From Gammaproteobacteria bacterium (GTDB lineage Bacteria > Pseudomonadota > Gammaproteobacteria > Ga0077536), in assembly GCA_016191285.1 (NCBI GenBank), contig JACPPA010000026.1, forward strand, positions 53,596-117,595: 64,000 bases of DNA, read 5' to 3'. The number at the start of each line of letters is the position of its first letter. The stretch's first letter is position 1. The translations under genes were made by a program, and so were the position numbers. Positions 34,362 through 42,364 of this stretch are shown here, piece after piece. A model generated the notes under the pieces. It saw only the letters and a list, made by a program, of their open reading frames with translations. It searched no databases and had not been told where the DNA came from.

Positions 34362-34753
34362 GCGCCGCGGATGCGAGCTGGTTGCAACGCCTGTCCGATC
34401 GCGTCGATCCGCAGTTCGTCTCGTTAGAGACGAACATAATTCGAAGAGCACACCGGTTGACAGCGCAAACCCAGCCGCCTACCGTCGGCGCATCATTGAT
34501 GACGGAGCGCGATATGCGGCGAAATATCCCAATAATTTTATTGACTGGTGCGCTACTGGGCGGCGCGATCAGTCTTGCCTGCAGAGCAGAGGCTAAGGAC
34601 GAATTGGCCACCAAGCAACGTCTACCGGAACAGCATCTACCGACGACCACGGTTGACGATCAAACAAAATTCAGCACCGAAATTCCGTTGCCTCCGCCGT
34701 TCGATCCGAGCTACACGCCACCGCAATCGACGCCAAAGGACGCGCACTCATGA
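34358..34753 (+). CDS. Small membrane-anchored proline-rich protein, unknown
   Basis: A 131-residue protein of unknown function, starting at the ATG that overlaps the MFS stop (ATGA) and ending with an ATGA overlap into the next gene. Residues 1-50 are polar. A hydrophobic segment (IPIILLTGALLGGAISLAC) lies at about 57-75, and the tail is rich in Pro and Thr (STEIPLPPPFDPSYTPPQS). An internal Met before MRRNIPIILL could be the true start of a shorter exported form, in which case the Cys after the hydrophobic stretch might be a lipid attachment site. It is the fourth gene of a coupled run. Confidence 0.55.
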   Translation: MSAADASWLQRLSDRVDPQFVSLETNIIRRAHRLTAQTQPPTVGASLMTERDMRRNIPIILLTGALLGGAISLACRAEAKDELATKQRLPEQHLPTTTVDDQTKFSTEIPLPPPFDPSYTPPQSTPKDAHS

Positions 34754-34968
34754 GCAGACATTCACTTGGCGTGACGCTCGCCGTTTTGTTCTTGAGCGCG
34801 TGCGGCGCGGATCCCAATCCAAGCGCCAAAAAAACCATCGATGTCACGCCCGCCAACGCCCACAACATCGTGACCGACACGGGAGCGAAGGTGAACGCCG
34901 AAATCGAAGCGAGCAAGGACGCCGTCGATCACGCACTGGACGAACAAACCGGCACCAAGTCGCCCTAG
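34750..34968 (+). CDS. Small lipoprotein, unknown
   Basis: A 72-residue protein. The N-terminus MSRHSLGVTLAVLFLSACGA is a clear lipoprotein signal with the lipobox LSAC. The remaining 50 residues are polar and helical, with no family recognised. The start overlaps the preceding stop (ATGA), and the stop is six bases before the start of the threonylcarbamoyl-AMP synthase gene. It is therefore probably carried in the same message as the MFS and sua5 genes. Envelope location is a safe prediction; the function is not known. Confidence 0.65.
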   Translation: MSRHSLGVTLAVLFLSACGADPNPSAKKTIDVTPANAHNIVTDTGAKVNAEIEASKDAVDHALDEQTGTKSP

Positions 34969-34973
34969 CCAGC

Positions 34974-35957
34974 ATGATCACTTCGCGCGATCTTACGGCG
35001 GCCGTCGCGCGGCTGCGCGCGGGCGAGGCGATCGCGTTTCCCACCGAGACCGTCTACGGCCTCGGCGTCGATGCGACGAATCCCGCAGCGGTCGCGAAGA
35101 TCTTCGAACTAAAAGGTCGACCGAGCAATCACCCGCTGATCGTCCACCTCGCGTCGGCGTCGGCCTTGGATCAATGGGCGGCCACGGTGCCGGCAACCGC
35201 GCACCGACTCGCCGCGCGCTTTTGGCCCGGACCGCTGACCATCATCCTGCCACGCGCCGCGCATGTGTTGGATGCCGTTACCGGCGCGCAGACCACGGTG
35301 GGTCTGCGTTGTCCGGCACATGACAGCGCGTTGGCCCTGTTACAAGCCTGTGCCGCGGACGGGATTACTGGTCTCGCGGCGCCATCGGCCAATCGCTTTG
35401 GTCGCGTGAGTCCGACTACGGCGGCGCATGTCCGTGCGGAATTCGGACCGGCGTTGATGATTCTGGACGGGGGCCCATGCAGCATCGGGATTGAATCCAC
35501 CATTGTTGACTTAAGCGGCAGTGCGCCGCGGATCTTGCGTCCGGGCGCGATCAGCGAAGCGGCCGTGACCGAGACGCTCGGTATTCCACTACAACAAAGC
35601 ATGACCGATGCACCGCGGGTATCGGGCGCGCTTGCCACGCATTACGCACCCAACACACCGCTACTGCTCGTCGACAGTCAAACCCTGCGCAAGCAAGTGC
35701 AGGCGTTGCGCGCGGCGGATCTCCGCTTCGTGGTTTTAGGCTTTGGCGAAACGGCGGACGACCTACCCGAACTTGTCGCCATGCCGCCCGCGGCAGCGGC
35801 CTATGCGCAACGGCTCTACGCCGCGTTGCGCGAGGCGGATGAGTCGAGAGTTGATCGCATTATTGTCGAACAACCGCCGCAGACCGAGGAATGGCGCGCC
35901 GTCCACGATCGGCTATCGCGCGCTGCCGGTTCTAATCAAGATTCAAGGAGGCGTTAG
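34974..35957 (+). CDS. L-threonylcarbamoyladenylate synthase (Sua5 type)
   Basis: A 327-residue enzyme that makes threonylcarbamoyl-AMP from threonine, bicarbonate and ATP for the t6A37 modification of tRNAs, releasing PPi. The N-terminal YrdC domain has AIAFPTETVYGLGVDATNP, IFELKGRPSNHPLIVHL and FWPGPLTIILP. The later GLAAPSANRFGRVSPTTAAH and IGIESTIVDLSG complete the fold. The extra C-terminal domain of about 110 residues makes it Sua5 rather than TsaC. The ATG at 34974 directly precedes MITSRDLTAAVARLRAGEAI. The stop overlaps by one base with a GTG-started 40-codon frame (TAGTG). Confidence 0.95.
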   Translation: MITSRDLTAAVARLRAGEAIAFPTETVYGLGVDATNPAAVAKIFELKGRPSNHPLIVHLASASALDQWAATVPATAHRLAARFWPGPLTIILPRAAHVLDAVTGAQTTVGLRCPAHDSALALLQACAADGITGLAAPSANRFGRVSPTTAAHVRAEFGPALMILDGGPCSIGIESTIVDLSGSAPRILRPGAISEAAVTETLGIPLQQSMTDAPRVSGALATHYAPNTPLLLVDSQTLRKQVQALRAADLRFVVLGFGETADDLPELVAMPPAAAAYAQRLYAALREADESRVDRIIVEQPPQTEEWRAVHDRLSRAAGSNQDSRRR

Positions 35958-36079
35958 TGGATACCGCAAGCTTCGATCTGATGTGTTGGCAGAACTTGGC
36001 GGCGAATGTGTGCTGGGTGATTTTGACCGTGTCGTATCTCGTGACCAAATTAAAATCAAGTTGGCAACCCATCGCTTAG
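35957..36079 (+). CDS. Putative 40-residue membrane peptide coupled to sua5
   Basis: A GTG-started frame of 40 codons. The GTG overlaps the sua5 stop by one base (TAGTG) and is preceded by AAGGAGG at about 35945-35951, an unusually good ribosome site. The peptide has one hydrophobic helix, NLAANVCWVILTVSYLVTKL, with polar ends and a short tail ending PIA. It stops 16 bases before the thioredoxin gene. No family recognised. A strong ribosome site and tight spacing on both sides support translation, but it may serve mainly to couple sua5 and the next gene. Confidence 0.45.
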   Translation: MDTASFDLMCWQNLAANVCWVILTVSYLVTKLKSSWQPIA

Positions 36080-36094
36080 CACCGGAGTCATCGC

Positions 36095-36955
36095 ATGGCC
36101 GATAATCCCAATTTATTCCACGTCACGAGTGCCGACTTCGAGCGTTTAGTCGTCGCGGCTTCAACATCGCGTCCCGTGCTGGTCGATTTTTGGGCTAGCT
36201 GGTGTGGTCCTTGTCGCACGATCGCGCCACTGTTGGAGCAACTGGCGGCGCAACACGCCGGTCAGCTAGCGGTGGCGAAAGTTGATACCGATGCCGAGCA
36301 GGCGTTGGCTACGCGTTATGGAGTGAGGAGTTTGCCCACGCTGATGCTGTTCAAGCGGGGCGAAGTGGTTGGCCAATTGCTCGGCGTGCAACCGCTCGGC
36401 GCGTTAAATGCGTTGGTCGAACCGCACCTCGAACGTGAGTCCGATCGGTGGCGCGCGGAAGCTGAGCTGGCGCGTGCCGCCGGGGATGATGCGCGCGCGT
36501 TTACGTTACTCGAGGCGGCCGTAGCGGCCGATCCCACGAACACACGTTTGCACCCAGTGTTCGCCGCGCTGCTGATAGATCGCGGGGAGTTGACGCGTGC
36601 CGAAGAAGTGTTGCGCGCGATTTCGGCACGTGACACCAGCGCCGACTCCGAGCGACAGGTGATGCGCATTAAATTCGCGCGTAGTGCACAGGCATTTCCG
36701 TCGCTTACCGAGCTTCAATCGTGCATGGCTGCCGGTGTTACCACGACCGAAGTTCGCTATCAGTACGCCACCCGGCAGGTTGTCGCCGGTGATTATTCGG
36801 CCGGGTTGGCGACGTTAATCGAGATCGTACGCACCGACCGACGCTACGGCGAGGACGCCGCACGGAAAACATTGATCGATGTCTTTGCGTTACTCGCGAG
36901 CGATGATCCCAGAATTCGCGAATATCGGACACACCTGGCGCGGGCGCTGCATTAA
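36095..36955 (+). CDS. cnoX: CnoX/YbbN-like thioredoxin-TPR protein
   Basis: A 286-residue cytoplasmic protein. The N-terminal thioredoxin domain has the active site FWASWCGPCRTIAP (WCGPC kept, unlike the SXXC of E. coli CnoX) and the cis-Pro in GVRSLPTLMLFKRGE. The C-terminal half is helical and TPR-like: RAEAELARAAGDDARAFTLL, then LLIDRGELTRAEEVL. This architecture is that of CnoX, a chaperedoxin that protects proteins from bleach-type oxidation and hands them to GroEL; having CGPC it could also be redox-active. GGAG precedes the ATG. It follows sua5 and the tiny membrane frame, probably in one transcript. Confidence 0.9.
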   Translation: MADNPNLFHVTSADFERLVVAASTSRPVLVDFWASWCGPCRTIAPLLEQLAAQHAGQLAVAKVDTDAEQALATRYGVRSLPTLMLFKRGEVVGQLLGVQPLGALNALVEPHLERESDRWRAEAELARAAGDDARAFTLLEAAVAADPTNTRLHPVFAALLIDRGELTRAEEVLRAISARDTSADSERQVMRIKFARSAQAFPSLTELQSCMAAGVTTTEVRYQYATRQVVAGDYSAGLATLIEIVRTDRRYGEDAARKTLIDVFALLASDDPRIREYRTHLARALH

Positions 36956-36979
36956 GCAGAGAAAGACACAGCCAGGATT

Positions 36980-37094
36980 TTCCCCTCACCCTGGCCCGCG
37001 AGGGGGGATGGCGACGTACGGAGAGTGTGAATCGGTTCCGGTCGCCTTCTCTATTCCCCTCTCCCCTTGCGGGAGAGGGCCAGGGTGAGGGGTA
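36980..37094. repeat. Inverted pair of a common GC-rich repeat
   Basis: The outer arms CCCCTCACCCTGGCCC (36982-36997) and GGGCCAGGGTGAGGGG (about 37077-37092) are reverse complements. The right part is the full unit with its own palindrome, CTCTCCCCTTGCGGGAGAG. The same unit is found inside hsdM at 45214-45255. It lies downstream of cnoX, convergent to a small secreted-protein gene. Confidence 0.8.
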
Positions 37095-37109
37095 CGAGAG
37101 CGGGAAGCG

Positions 37110-37346
37110 CTAACGAGGTCCTGAAATCTTCTGCGCGGTGTTCAATGGCGTATTCAATATCCGATTAATAAACAAATTTGATTTATAAAGCCCGCTCAAA
37201 CCAGTCGTGCCGAATTGTTCGCACGACGGCCGAATGTTCGTCGCATTCAGATAGGGCGTGGTGCAGTATTCGGGGCCCGCGCCGGCCATCATTGATACCG
37301 CCAACAGCGACAAGGCCACTAGGCTTCGAGTAGTTTTCGTCTGCAT
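37110..37346 (-). CDS. Small secreted protein, unknown
   Basis: A 78-residue protein. The ATG at 37346 has GAGGAG seven bases upstream; the frame is open further up but without coding character. A signal peptide (SLVALSLLAVSMMAGAG) is followed by a mature chain of about 55 residues with two cysteines, PEYCTTPYLNATNIRPSCEQ, probably a disulfide in the periplasm or outside. It then reads LYKSNLFINRILNTPLN. No family recognised. It is divergent from the LysR regulator at 37528 with a 180-base gap, so it is a candidate target of that regulator. Confidence 0.6.
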   Translation of the reverse strand: MQTKTTRSLVALSLLAVSMMAGAGPEYCTTPYLNATNIRPSCEQFGTTGLSGLYKSNLFINRILNTPLNTAQKISGPR

Positions 37347-37527
37347 GATGGATCTCCTCAAAATAAAAAAAATGTTGAAACATTTGAGCAACTCACTCGA
37401 CTTACGGTTCTTAAGCTCGACCAGTAGATTGCTGTATTGCGAGAGAGAATAGACCCGCCTAAGTCCTTGAACAATCATGCATGGATGGAAATACTGTTTC
37501 CTCTAGCGAAACGATAGAGGCACGCGA

Positions 37528-38433
37528 GTGGACAAACTGACCAGTATCCGGGCCTTCGTGGCGGTGGCCGAACACGGCGGATTCTCGGCGGCGGCGGAGT
37601 CGGAACGGCTCTCCAAAGGAATGATGAGCAAACACATTCAGGCGCTCGAACATACCCTCGGCACGCGCCTGTTCAATCGCAGCACGCGCCGCCTCAAATT
37701 GACTGAAGCCGGCGTTGCCTACCTGGCCGGCTGTCAACGTGTGCTCGAAGATCTCGCAATCCTGGAACAACGGATCGCGGGCTTCGGCAACAAGCCACAA
37801 GGGTTGTTGAAAGTACTCGCACCCACTTCGTTTGGGAGCTTTCAATTAGCGCCGGCGCTCGCCGATTACGCAGAGCGTTATCCCGATGTACAAGTGCAAC
37901 TGACGTTGAGCGATCGTGCGCACGGACCGCTGGAAGAAGGCGTCGATCTCGCGCTGCATATCGGCGGCCTGCCCGATTCATCGTTGATCGCGCGCCAGAT
38001 TGCCGAGGTGCAATTAATCGTCTGCGGCGCGCCCGCTTATTTCGCGCGGCACGGCGAACCGCAGACGCCGGCCGACCTCGCCGCGCATAATTGTTTGCGG
38101 TATTCACAAGGTGCGCGCAAGGGGATGTGGTTATTCCACGGCGACAACGGGGACCTGCCAATGCGCGTGCATGGTGATTTCGAGGCGAGCACCGGGGACG
38201 CCGTGCGCATGGCGGCATTGAGCGGTCATGGTCTGGTGCAATTACCGAACTACATGGTGCGCGGCGATCTAATCGCGGCACGCCTGCGCGCCACCTTGCA
38301 AGCCCAGGCGCCAGCGCCGACACCGCTGTATGTGGTCTATGCGCACCGCGAACTTTCGGCAACCGTGCGCGTGTTTATTGAATATTTAGAACAGCACTTT
38401 CACGATCAAGTCGCGACGTTGTCTGTGACTTAG
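37528..38433 (+). CDS. LysR-family transcriptional regulator
   Basis: A 301-residue LysR-type regulator. The winged helix at the N-terminus reads SIRAFVAVAEHGGFSAAAES, then MMSKHIQALEHTLGTRLFNR and STRRLKLTEAGVAYL. The effector domain starts about residue 90 (GLLKVLAPTSFGSFQLAPAL). The closest style is the AaeR/DsdC-like group that begins MDKL. The GTG at 37528 is the start. It is divergent from the small secreted protein and points toward a NhaD-like antiporter on the opposite strand. LysR proteins usually control a neighbouring divergent gene; the co-inducer is unknown. Confidence 0.92.
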   Translation: MDKLTSIRAFVAVAEHGGFSAAAESERLSKGMMSKHIQALEHTLGTRLFNRSTRRLKLTEAGVAYLAGCQRVLEDLAILEQRIAGFGNKPQGLLKVLAPTSFGSFQLAPALADYAERYPDVQVQLTLSDRAHGPLEEGVDLALHIGGLPDSSLIARQIAEVQLIVCGAPAYFARHGEPQTPADLAAHNCLRYSQGARKGMWLFHGDNGDLPMRVHGDFEASTGDAVRMAALSGHGLVQLPNYMVRGDLIAARLRATLQAQAPAPTPLYVVYAHRELSATVRVFIEYLEQHFHDQVATLSVT

Positions 38434-38460
38434 CGCGCGCTGTTACTCACCGCCATTTTT

Positions 38461-38541
38461 TTGTGGGAGCTGCTTTGAGCTTCGAATCTTTTAAGGCTCA
38501 CAGCCTACAGCAGTCAAGATTCGCGGATAAATCTCCCACAA
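38461..38541. repeat. REP doublet
   Basis: Forward arm TTGTGGGAGCTGCTTTGAGC (variant with GAGCTTC) and a shortened inverse arm CGGATAAATCTCCCACAAAT. It lies between the convergent LysR and antiporter genes and may act as a shared transcript end. Confidence 0.75.
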
Positions 38542-38572
38542 ATTACCGTCCGGCGTCCCATCACGCGCGATA

Positions 38573-39958
38573 TCATGGCGCGCCGGCCTTGTCCTCAACT
38601 TGCTGCGTGATAGGCGAAACACGCGCGGTTTTATGTGGGGCTTGCGGTTGCCAGCCAACCGTTAACATCATCACCGCAAAACCAACGACATAGGCCAGCA
38701 CGATGTGCCAGCCGTGCCGGAGCCACAACCCCACGGACTTCGCTTCCGGATAGAGATTCGTCAACGCGACACCTGCGCTCGAGCCAAACCAAATCATCGA
38801 ACCGCCGAAACCGACCGCATAGGCGAGCACACCCCAATCGTAGCCACCTTGTTTCAATGCGAGCGCGGTCAGTGGAATATTGTCGAACACCGCGGACAGG
38901 AAGCCCAAGCCCAAGGCGCCGTACCACGATGCGACCGGCAATTTCTCCACCGGCATCATCGACGCGCACGTCACCAGCGACAGCAGGAACATCGAGCCAG
39001 TCGCGGTTTCCGGCAAAATTTCCCAGTCCGGCCGGCGCAACCACAGCGTCGCGAGAATCGCGATCCACACCGCAACGCCAATAAACGGAAAACTATCGGC
39101 GCGATCCGGATGCCAGGCGTTAACGTAAATATTCATGCTCATCGCGGCAGTCAGGATGACAATGACGATAATAATTCGTCGCCAATCGACATGGGTGTGC
39201 GCGTGCGCGTGCTTGAGAATGGGTGAATAGCGTTGCTGCTGAATCGAGGCCGGGATCCCGCACACCACCACCGCGACCACGGACGCCGCGTAGGCATGCA
39301 ACACCTGGAGTGGCGACACACCGTCGATCCACATCATCGTGGTCGTGGTGTCGCCGACCACGCTCCCCGCGCCGCCGGCATTGGAGGCGGCGACGATCGC
39401 GGCCAGATAGCCGATGTGCACTTTCGCTCGAAATAATTGATGCGCCAGCGCGCCGCCGATTAAGGCGGCGGCGATATTGTCCAAAAAGCTCGACAACACC
39501 GCGATCATGACCAGCGCGAGAAAAGCCCCCTTCCAATCATCCGGCAAAAAGCGCGGCAGCATGACAGGCACATGACTCTTTTCGAAGTGTCGCGCCAGCA
39601 ACGCGAAGCCCATCAAGAGACAGAACAAGTTTGCCAACGTGACCCACTCATGTTGCAGATGGGTCAGCAGACCGGGAACGCCTGGGCCGCTAGCGAAGCC
39701 GGTAAAAATGATTTTATACGCGGTGATGGCCGCGAGTCCCGTGAGACCGACGGCGAGCGTATGACGATGAAAGACGGCGACGCCGAGTAAGGTGCAGGCG
39801 AACAAAATAAATTCAACGGGGATCCCGGCGATGGCGATGGGGCCTGCAGCCCAAGCCAGGGTCGAATTCACCAAAGCGCCGAGTGCGCTCACCGCCGTTA
39901 GCACGCCGCGCGCGCTAAACATTCGGCGCTGGAGCGCCACTGGCTTCACTTGCCACAT
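38573..39958 (-). CDS. NhaD/ArsB-like ion antiporter
   Basis: A 461-residue membrane protein with about 12 helices of the IT (SLC13/ArsB/NhaD) superfamily. The first helical hairpin motif VLSSFLDNIAAALIGG and the later SAVFDNIPLTALALKQGG are the paired Asp-Asn helix breaks. SNAGGAGSVVGDTTTTMMWI is the characteristic loop of NhaD-type Na+/H+ antiporters. A Met codon at 39958 starts the protein, which has a hydrophobic first segment. Next on the minus strand is a small monooxygenase gene about 120 bases upstream. Role: sodium or pH homeostasis; the ion is inferred from family. Confidence 0.85.
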   Translation of the reverse strand: MWQVKPVALQRRMFSARGVLTAVSALGALVNSTLAWAAGPIAIAGIPVEFILFACTLLGVAVFHRHTLAVGLTGLAAITAYKIIFTGFASGPGVPGLLTHLQHEWVTLANLFCLLMGFALLARHFEKSHVPVMLPRFLPDDWKGAFLALVMIAVLSSFLDNIAAALIGGALAHQLFRAKVHIGYLAAIVAASNAGGAGSVVGDTTTTMMWIDGVSPLQVLHAYAASVVAVVVCGIPASIQQQRYSPILKHAHAHTHVDWRRIIIVIVILTAAMSMNIYVNAWHPDRADSFPFIGVAVWIAILATLWLRRPDWEILPETATGSMFLLSLVTCASMMPVEKLPVASWYGALGLGFLSAVFDNIPLTALALKQGGYDWGVLAYAVGFGGSMIWFGSSAGVALTNLYPEAKSVGLWLRHGWHIVLAYVVGFAVMMLTVGWQPQAPHKTARVSPITQQVEDKAGAP

Positions 39959-40075
39959 AGTTTTTATTTCCGCCGTTGAACTCCAGAACGATTGAGTTTA
40001 CCTCGATTGCAGCCGCGGTCGTATGATCGAAGCATCATCCGCTGATCGTATGATCAGGAAACCCCGCGTCGGATT

Positions 40076-40399
40076 TTATTTAAGGTCTTCGGGCACCACG
40101 CCAACCTGCCAATCGCGAGTCACTTCGGCGACGCGTATTCGATACCACTTGAGAAGCCGGTCGCGTCCCTCTGCCTTCGCGCGCAGGTGATCCGGATGCG
40201 CGGACCAGCGCGCCAGCGCCGGTGCGTCGCGCCAATACGAAATTTCATACAGGCGACCGGCATGATTAAGACTCGAGGCCGGATAGGCACCAATGAAGCC
40301 ATCGATCTCGTCGAGCCGCGGTAGCAATCCGCCGATTAACCCGGTGAATTCCGCGTCAAATCCGGCATTCAATTCGTACTCGATGATGGCCATTAACAT
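40076..40399 (-). CDS. Antibiotic-biosynthesis-monooxygenase-fold protein (ABM)
   Basis: A 107-residue dimeric alpha-beta-barrel type protein. It opens MLMAIIEYELNAGFDAEF and has the core YEISYWRDAPALARWSAHPD, where the helix with W and HPDH fits the ABM domain. AGGAG lies just upstream of the first ATG (40399). Members include cofactor-free monooxygenases and haem-degrading enzymes, and many small ones have no known substrate. It stands between the NhaD-like gene and the start of the defence-like island. No metabolic neighbour gives a hint. Confidence 0.8.
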   Translation of the reverse strand: MLMAIIEYELNAGFDAEFTGLIGGLLPRLDEIDGFIGAYPASSLNHAGRLYEISYWRDAPALARWSAHPDHLRAKAEGRDRLLKWYRIRVAEVTRDWQVGVVPEDLK

Positions 40400-40684
40400 G
40401 GGGAGCTCCTAAGTAATTTGATTTGCCGGCGAGAGCCGATCGTGATTCGCAAAGGTGTGATTGCTCGACTAAGCGGTCGCGACTATAGTCCAAACCATAA
40501 TGTGCCTCCTTGTTCCCTTTTAGCGAAAAAAATATTGCGACCGCAGTCACCCAGTGACACCGTCGATGGCTATCGGCAAGCCGTCATGAACGCTCCAGAT
40601 ATTTCCGAGGTCTATCAACATTAGCGAGGTGAGAATCTTCCAGACGACCAGTTCTTAAGGAATACAGTCGTCGAAACATACAAA

Positions 40685-41302
40685 GTGCCAGCCGAAAGCT
40701 TCCAAGAATTCAAACAGGTATTTCTCGAATCGCTCGAAACAGCAGAACTGATCTCGAAACACGGCGAAAAGATCCGCATTACCGATGTGGCGAGTGGAGA
40801 TGCTTCTACGCCCACCCAGTCTGATCGGCTTAAGAAACTTGAGAGAATTACAAACGTCGGAGCGAATGACTCATGTTTCGTCATGCAGCCGTTCGCAGCA
40901 CCGCTCGGCGATTACTACGATAAAATTTACAAGCCTGCAATCGAGAAGGCAGGTCTGCGCCCCGTTCGCGCGGATGCTGAAATCTTCGCAACAGGCAAGA
41001 TCATGGACCAAGTATGGCAGGGTATTAACGCTGCTAAAGTTTTGGTTGCTGACCTGACAACGCGTAACCCGAACGTCTTCTACGAGTTAGGATTGGCGCA
41101 CGCCATGAAGAAGCCAGTAGTCCTTGTCTCAGCGAAAGAAGAAGACGTCCCTTTCGATCTTCAGCACATTCGCGTTATCTACTACGATATGAGCGATCCA
41201 TTCTGGGGAAATAAGCTGATTGAGAAAGTCGCCGAGAATATTCTTTCTGCAATTTGCAATCCTGAAGAAGCTGTTTTCAGGAGTGTTATTCAAGATGACT
41301 AA
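40685..41302 (+). CDS. Nucleoside-deoxyribosyltransferase/TIR-like protein, possibly 5'-truncated by a stop
   Basis: About 205 residues from the GTG at 40685. The C-terminal 140 residues form a Rossmann-like NDT/TIR-type domain: CFVMQPFAAPLGDYYDKIYK, DQVWQGINAAKVLVADLTTR, then NPNVFYELGLAHAMKKPVVL. The YELG Glu matches the catalytic Glu of nucleoside deoxyribosyltransferases. Such domains in defence genes cleave or bind NAD or nucleotides. In the same frame upstream of the GTG, coding-like sequence continues back (NLPDDQFLRNTVVETYKVPA) to a TAG at 40622. Beyond it VDGYRQAVMNAPDISEVYQ also looks coding, starting at an ATG at or before 40586. So the full protein may be broken by one amber codon. 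Base composition is clearly lower in GC than the surroundings. Confidence 0.65.
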   Translation: MPAESFQEFKQVFLESLETAELISKHGEKIRITDVASGDASTPTQSDRLKKLERITNVGANDSCFVMQPFAAPLGDYYDKIYKPAIEKAGLRPVRADAEIFATGKIMDQVWQGINAAKVLVADLTTRNPNVFYELGLAHAMKKPVVLVSAKEEDVPFDLQHIRVIYYDMSDPFWGNKLIEKVAENILSAICNPEEAVFRSVIQDD

Positions 41303-41691
41303 CTGAGCGAAATTATAAGAATTTTTCTCGGTGCCCTGGGTGTTTTTTAGCGTAGTTTTCCATTTATGAGATGAAATAAGCGCTACTACGCCAGAGAAAA
41401 GGCGACAAGCCCTTTGGGCGGGAAATTGAGTTTATCAATCACTAAAAACGCTTGGCGATCAGGCCGCGCCGACAGCAGTGGCGATAGCTAAGGTTGTTAG
41501 CGAGCGAGATTTTCCGCGCGCCACGGAGCTCGGTGGATTTCGGTGCTCCGCCGTGCAAGTCAATCGGCACTAGATAAATTTCCGGCAGAGCAGGGCGCAC
41601 GTGTTGAGGTGCGTACGTTCGGCATGCATAACGATTCGCGCAAGAATACTTCTGCTTGTTGCGTGGGGCGCAACACAATAATATTTGTGCG
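41303..41691. other. Gene-free low-GC gap before higBA
   Basis: No supported gene on either strand. A minus-strand open frame exists (reading PIDLHGGAPKSTELRGARKI) without known similarity. The promoter of higBA must be near the right end. Confidence 0.45.
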
Positions 41692-41970
41692 GTGATTAAA
41701 TCGTTCCGCCACAAAGGTCTTCAACGCTTTTACCAAACGGGTAGAGTTAGTGGGATTCAGCCGAAACACGCAAAGCGACTTCGGTTGCAGCTGGCAGCAT
41801 TGGATACGACTCAATCCATTGAAGATATGGATATTCCTGGTTTTAAATTACACCCCCTTAAGGGCGAGTTAAAGAATCGATGGTCGATTTGGGTAAATGG
41901 TAATTGGCGCCTTACCTTTGAATTCCGTGCCGGCGAAGTATTGCTATTAGATTACGAGGATTATCACTAA
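41692..41970 (+). CDS. higB: HigB-type toxin
   Basis: A 92-residue RelE/ParE-superfamily mRNA interferase. The GTG at 41692 gives VIKSFRHKGLQRFYQTG, the standard N-terminus and standard length. The signatures HAKRLRLQLAALDTTQSIED and PGFKLHPLKGELKNRWSIWV are near-canonical, ending with GEVLLLDYEDYH. HigB cuts translated mRNAs and is neutralised by HigA. Toxin precedes antitoxin, the order typical of higBA, and the stop overlaps the antitoxin ATG by one base (TAATG). The pair lies in the low-GC section of the island, so it may stabilise it. Confidence 0.93.
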   Translation: MIKSFRHKGLQRFYQTGRVSGIQPKHAKRLRLQLAALDTTQSIEDMDIPGFKLHPLKGELKNRWSIWVNGNWRLTFEFRAGEVLLLDYEDYH

Positions 41971-42263
41971 TGACCATGCACAACCCACCGCACCCAGGCG
42001 AATTTATCCGAGATGTCTATCTTGAACCATTCCAGATTAGTGTTCGGTCGGTGGCCAGCAGTTTGGGTGTTTCAGCATCCACGCTTAATCGGCTTATCAA
42101 CGGTCAAAGCAGCGTAAGCCCCGAAATGGCATTACGCCTTGCTAAAGCATTGGGTCGATCACCGGAAAGCTGGCTGGCGATGCAGCACAACTTTGATTTA
42201 TGGAATGCGAAGCGAAGGACTGACTTATCCGGTGTACGTCGTGTACCGTTTAAAGCAGCGTAA
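41970..42263 (+). CDS. higA: HigA-type antitoxin (XRE HTH)
   Basis: A 97-residue helix-turn-helix protein of the HigA/VapI group. It begins MTMHNPPHPGEFIRDVYLEP and has the HTH VRSVASSLGVSASTLNRLIN, followed by SVSPEMALRLAKALGRSPES and a tail NFDLWNAKRRT. It binds HigB and represses the shared promoter. One-base overlap with higB ensures coupled synthesis. The protein looks complete and the pair functional. Confidence 0.94.
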   Translation: MTMHNPPHPGEFIRDVYLEPFQISVRSVASSLGVSASTLNRLINGQSSVSPEMALRLAKALGRSPESWLAMQHNFDLWNAKRRTDLSGVRRVPFKAA

Positions 42264-42364
42264 TGAGCTAAGTCGTTCGGAGTGACGTCGCACTTACTAC
42301 GTAGCATCCGCAACCTGAACGCAAGCCACTGGCTGCTGGTCTGAATTTCTCACGAGGACGTTGA

